Assembly: GCA_020628645.1 (NCBI GenBank)
Contig: JAHDES010000015.1
Coordinates: 39,598-103,597, forward strand
Origin: Saprospiraceae bacterium
GTDB lineage: Bacteria; Bacteroidota; Bacteroidia; Chitinophagales; Saprospiraceae
Reading direction: 5' to 3'
Length of the DNA stretch: 64,000 nt
The position numbers and the translations under genes were made by a program. The notes beneath the pieces are model-generated. The model worked only from the letters and a program-made list of their open reading frames with translations, was not told the origin of the DNA and made no database searches. Of the stretch, positions 63,201-64,000 are shown piece by piece; position 1 is the stretch's first letter; each line of letters begins with the position of its first letter.

Positions 63201-63352
63201 GAGCCGTAGGTAAAGTAAACGTCTCTAGCGCTACTTATGAACTTATTAAATCAGAATTCAGTTGTATTCATCGTGGTAAAATAGAAGTAAAAAATAAAGG
63301 AATGATTGATATGTATTATGTAGAAGCTCAAAATAGAAGAGTATTAAATTAA
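60266..63352 (+). CDS. Propeller/Y_Y_Y sensor fused to a class III adenylate cyclase
   Basis: The protein has 1028 residues from the ATG at 60266 (a GTG start six codons earlier is possible). A signal peptide (ends FTFSQ) is followed by a Reg_prop beta-propeller sensor (about 30-690, repeats such as GYLWMGTINGLNRFDG and CIWVSTDNGLSRL), a Y_Y_Y domain (about 690-765), a transmembrane helix (about 770-790), a coiled coil and a class III cyclase domain (about 840-1020). Metal aspartates (FFSDFKGFT, TIGDAY) and adenine-type residues (EKIKTIGD lysine, YDIWGDTVN aspartate) are present, so ATP is the likely substrate. The same sensor module normally drives histidine kinases. It stands alone. Confidence 0.9.
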   Translation: MVKRILSVFCWLIAVSFTFSQTEDVQIKVYGFEEGLSHRNVFAIQQDSAGYLWMGTINGLNRFDGIRFRHYHSTSKEYRIPKNYITDVLVTHDNALYLASPNMLVHYDPYSGQSTEYPFNEGQQIRSAEVTPHHLLEDEKQQLWMVNYASHTRSSTVERLDSIGSQPILALAGEYQGRPFVADKKEFYLAAYYNELWKLDHEGRIIQKEKINSRNTITHLQIQKNKLWILTDRGEVFYKIADKIEKHPVSQKLDGNNLNAFWVDQNENIWIGGYANLWFYDAKLEQLTNYDNPIRQLTKNTVHYRQIFQDRQGVIWVASDFGAIKIVRSDRLFQNYLFGGNEHCNNGYCSIRGITADEERDKVYFAYYNSIHTLDLATQEINPLFKNKRFYNLPFGLMYDNNYLYTGNGLKINLAEETIDTLFESTASDKGVVTKDKNGVLWFAYEKQIYCFDENLQAKTTPFQDLLKDRLQSDINYLHHGSYDNYTWLATNAQGLFRWNPSDSTLTHLHTKNSKISADRILAIYEDEAFYLWLATANGLCRYHIPTGEFQTFTTADGLSNNFINGILSEGDSCIWVSTDNGLSRLSKANLQFTNYNKQDGLTDNEFNRISFYQAPDGRMYFGGLNGVNSFYPSASFGQHVKKNQAPILLTSFSRFDGKIDSLITYSNFKEVDSTIYLSPRDHFFTFEFSLADYASHQQNKYSYMLEGFEPEWSNSTENNTARYYNIPAGNYTFKVRAATTEDNWGATILQVPIYVEQAFYKSWEFLLTCILIGLGLIYLLFQLRIYREKQNRIRLEKEVAQRTQELAAAKQQSDELLLNILPQETAEELKQYGRAKAKRFENVTVFFSDFKGFTKIAALLEPEELVAEIDYCFREFDRIIEANGLEKIKTIGDAYMCAGGIPSPTEQHASKVVQAALEIQEFMQQLAQEKKAKNEPYFETRIGIHTGSIVAGIVGIKKFAYDIWGDTVNIAARMEDTGAVGKVNVSSATYELIKSEFSCIHRGKIEVKNKGMIDMYYVEAQNRRVLN

Positions 63353-63447
63353 TTTTAGAGAATTAAGAAAAATACCATCATAATTTCCGCAATTCTATTG
63401 CAAATATTACACTAAAAAATTATCTTTGCAGCCGCTAAACACAAAAT

Positions 63448-63521
63448 GGCGAGGTAGCTCAGCTGGTTAGAGCGCAGGATTCATAATCCTGAGGTCGAGA
63501 GTTCAAGTCTCTCTCTCGCTA
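63448..63521 (+). tRNA. tRNA-Met (anticodon CAT, elongator type)
   Basis: The acceptor arm GGCGAGG pairs with TCTCGCT, the D arm is AGCTCAGCTGGTTAGAGC, the anticodon loop is TTCATAA (anticodon at 63482-63484), and the T arm contains GTTCAAG. The CCA is not encoded. A terminator follows at 63536-63574, and then a possible genomic-island gene. Confidence 0.93.
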
Positions 63522-63535
63522 CAATATAAACTTAA

Positions 63536-63574
63536 AACCGTCTGATAATCAATGGTTTATCAGGCGGTTTTTCT
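63536..63574 (+). terminator. Terminator after tRNA-Met
   Basis: ACCGTCTGATAA pairs with TTTATCAGGCGGT around TCAATGG (one G-T pair and a bulge), followed by TTTTT. Confidence 0.85.
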
Positions 63575-63653
63575 TTGGTCGTCGTTTTAGTCGTCGTTTT
63601 TTTTTGAGCAAAATGCATTAATAGGGTGTGATAGCTGGTGATAGTGGATGAGT

Positions 63654-64000
63654 TTACAGAAGTAGTTGAAGATCGAATTGATCTATCAATTGGAGTAAAA
63701 AGGGATTTTCTTGCGTGAAGCGATTCAATAAAATCTGTTGTGGAGTGAGGGGTGAATTAGGAATATTGCTTGCCCTTTTTTGTTGATACACTGCTAAATA
63801 GTAATCTGCTAGATCATAGCCTTTTTCTTTTTCTTTTGAAGTGGCTAATTGTTCTAGTACATCTGATACTTCTGCATTTAGCCCTCTAATTTGTGACACC
63901 TTTTTTGACCAATTCTCATACATTCCCACATCTGGAAAAAAGAAAATTACACCTTTATTTTTTAGCATGGCAAGCGTTTCTGGATCACTCCATTTTGCAC
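63654..64000 (-). CDS. Partial DUF6371/toprim-like mobile-element protein (C-terminal part)
   Basis: An open minus-strand frame runs off the right edge and stops at 63654. The visible ~115 residues include AKWSDPETLAMLKNKG at the edge, then VIFFFPDVGMYENWSKKV, VSDVLEQLATSKEKEKG and YDLADYYL. This is the pattern of the toprim-like end of DUF6371 proteins, often found in integrative elements of Bacteroidota. The start lies outside the window. An ATG at 63968 is internal. Together with tRNA-Met next door it suggests an island inserted at this tRNA. Confidence 0.7.
   Translation of the reverse strand, partial: AKWSDPETLAMLKNKGVIFFFPDVGMYENWSKKVSQIRGLNAEVSDVLEQLATSKEKEKGYDLADYYLAVYQQKRASNIPNSPLTPQQILLNRFTQENPFLLQLIDQFDLQLLL

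Larger units (their letters stand above)
63353..63653. other. Intergenic region with tRNA-Met and a direct repeat
   Basis: Besides the tRNA and its terminator it contains GTCGTCGTTTT twice in a row, at 63579-63603, in an otherwise AT-rich stretch before the next (minus) gene. This is a candidate junction of an integrated element. Confidence 0.5.

Overview
The window is chromosomal DNA of a member of the Bacteroidota, most likely a Saprospiria-type marine or filamentous lineage. The DNA is AT-rich. Many proteins carry T9SS sorting tails (type A PNP...G-type tails and a gliding-motility type tail), there are lipoproteins, a hybrid two-component regulator, a Reg_prop/Y_Y_Y sensor, DUF5916, DUF2851 and DUF1080 proteins, Shine-Dalgarno-poor starts, and a plausible Bacteroidota promoter (TTG, 20 nt, TAATATTG). 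The genus assignment is inference. No rRNA, CRISPR array or insertion sequence was seen. Two tRNAs are present: Cys (minus) and Met (plus).

Layout. Positions 1-17000 hold a partial membrane protein, tspO, a secreted S74-chaperone protein, two paralogous 693-residue leucine-rich L-domain proteins with a relic between them, a hybrid sensor kinase, two large T9SS proteins with cohesin/dockerin-like modules, and an unknown helical protein. Positions 18000-30000 hold a duplicated-domain secreted protein, an MsbA-like ABC exporter, an M20 hydrolase, a fused EutB-EutC ethanolamine ammonia-lyase with an export signal, a Crp/Fnr regulator with a perfect FNR-type palindrome in front of a two-gene membrane operon, and a DUF5916 protein. 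Positions 30000-39400 hold a structured gene-poor stretch, radC, a diacylglycerol-kinase-family gene, an EEP-fold protein, a lamin-tail T9SS protein, a MerR regulator, a lipoprotein and meaB.

Positions 39600-45800 are a sulfur assimilation operon on the minus strand: siroheme sulfite/nitrite reductase, cobA (SUMT), siroheme synthase, cysH and an FAD reductase. It is preceded by what I consider the main discovery of the window: two consecutive short ORFs, M-C8-L-T and M-C7-PRARSSIGAD. Each is followed by an intrinsic terminator, and each has an alternative antiterminator pairing that a ribosome waiting at Cys codons would leave free. This reads as a tandem, cysteine-sensing, ribosome-mediated transcription attenuator. 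Positions 46000-64000 hold an RRM protein, a TlpA-like thioredoxin, a GH3/beta-lactamase fusion, crcB, a cytochrome c/PA14/DUF1080 protein with an MFS transporter, DUF2851, DUF937, a propeller-coupled adenylate cyclase, and a tRNA-Met next to a mobile-element-type gene that runs off the end.

A second theme is palindromic intergenic DNA: two 107-bp copies of one repeat family with different but self-complementary hairpins, a cloverleaf-shaped element at 35518-35634, and several other long inverted repeats.
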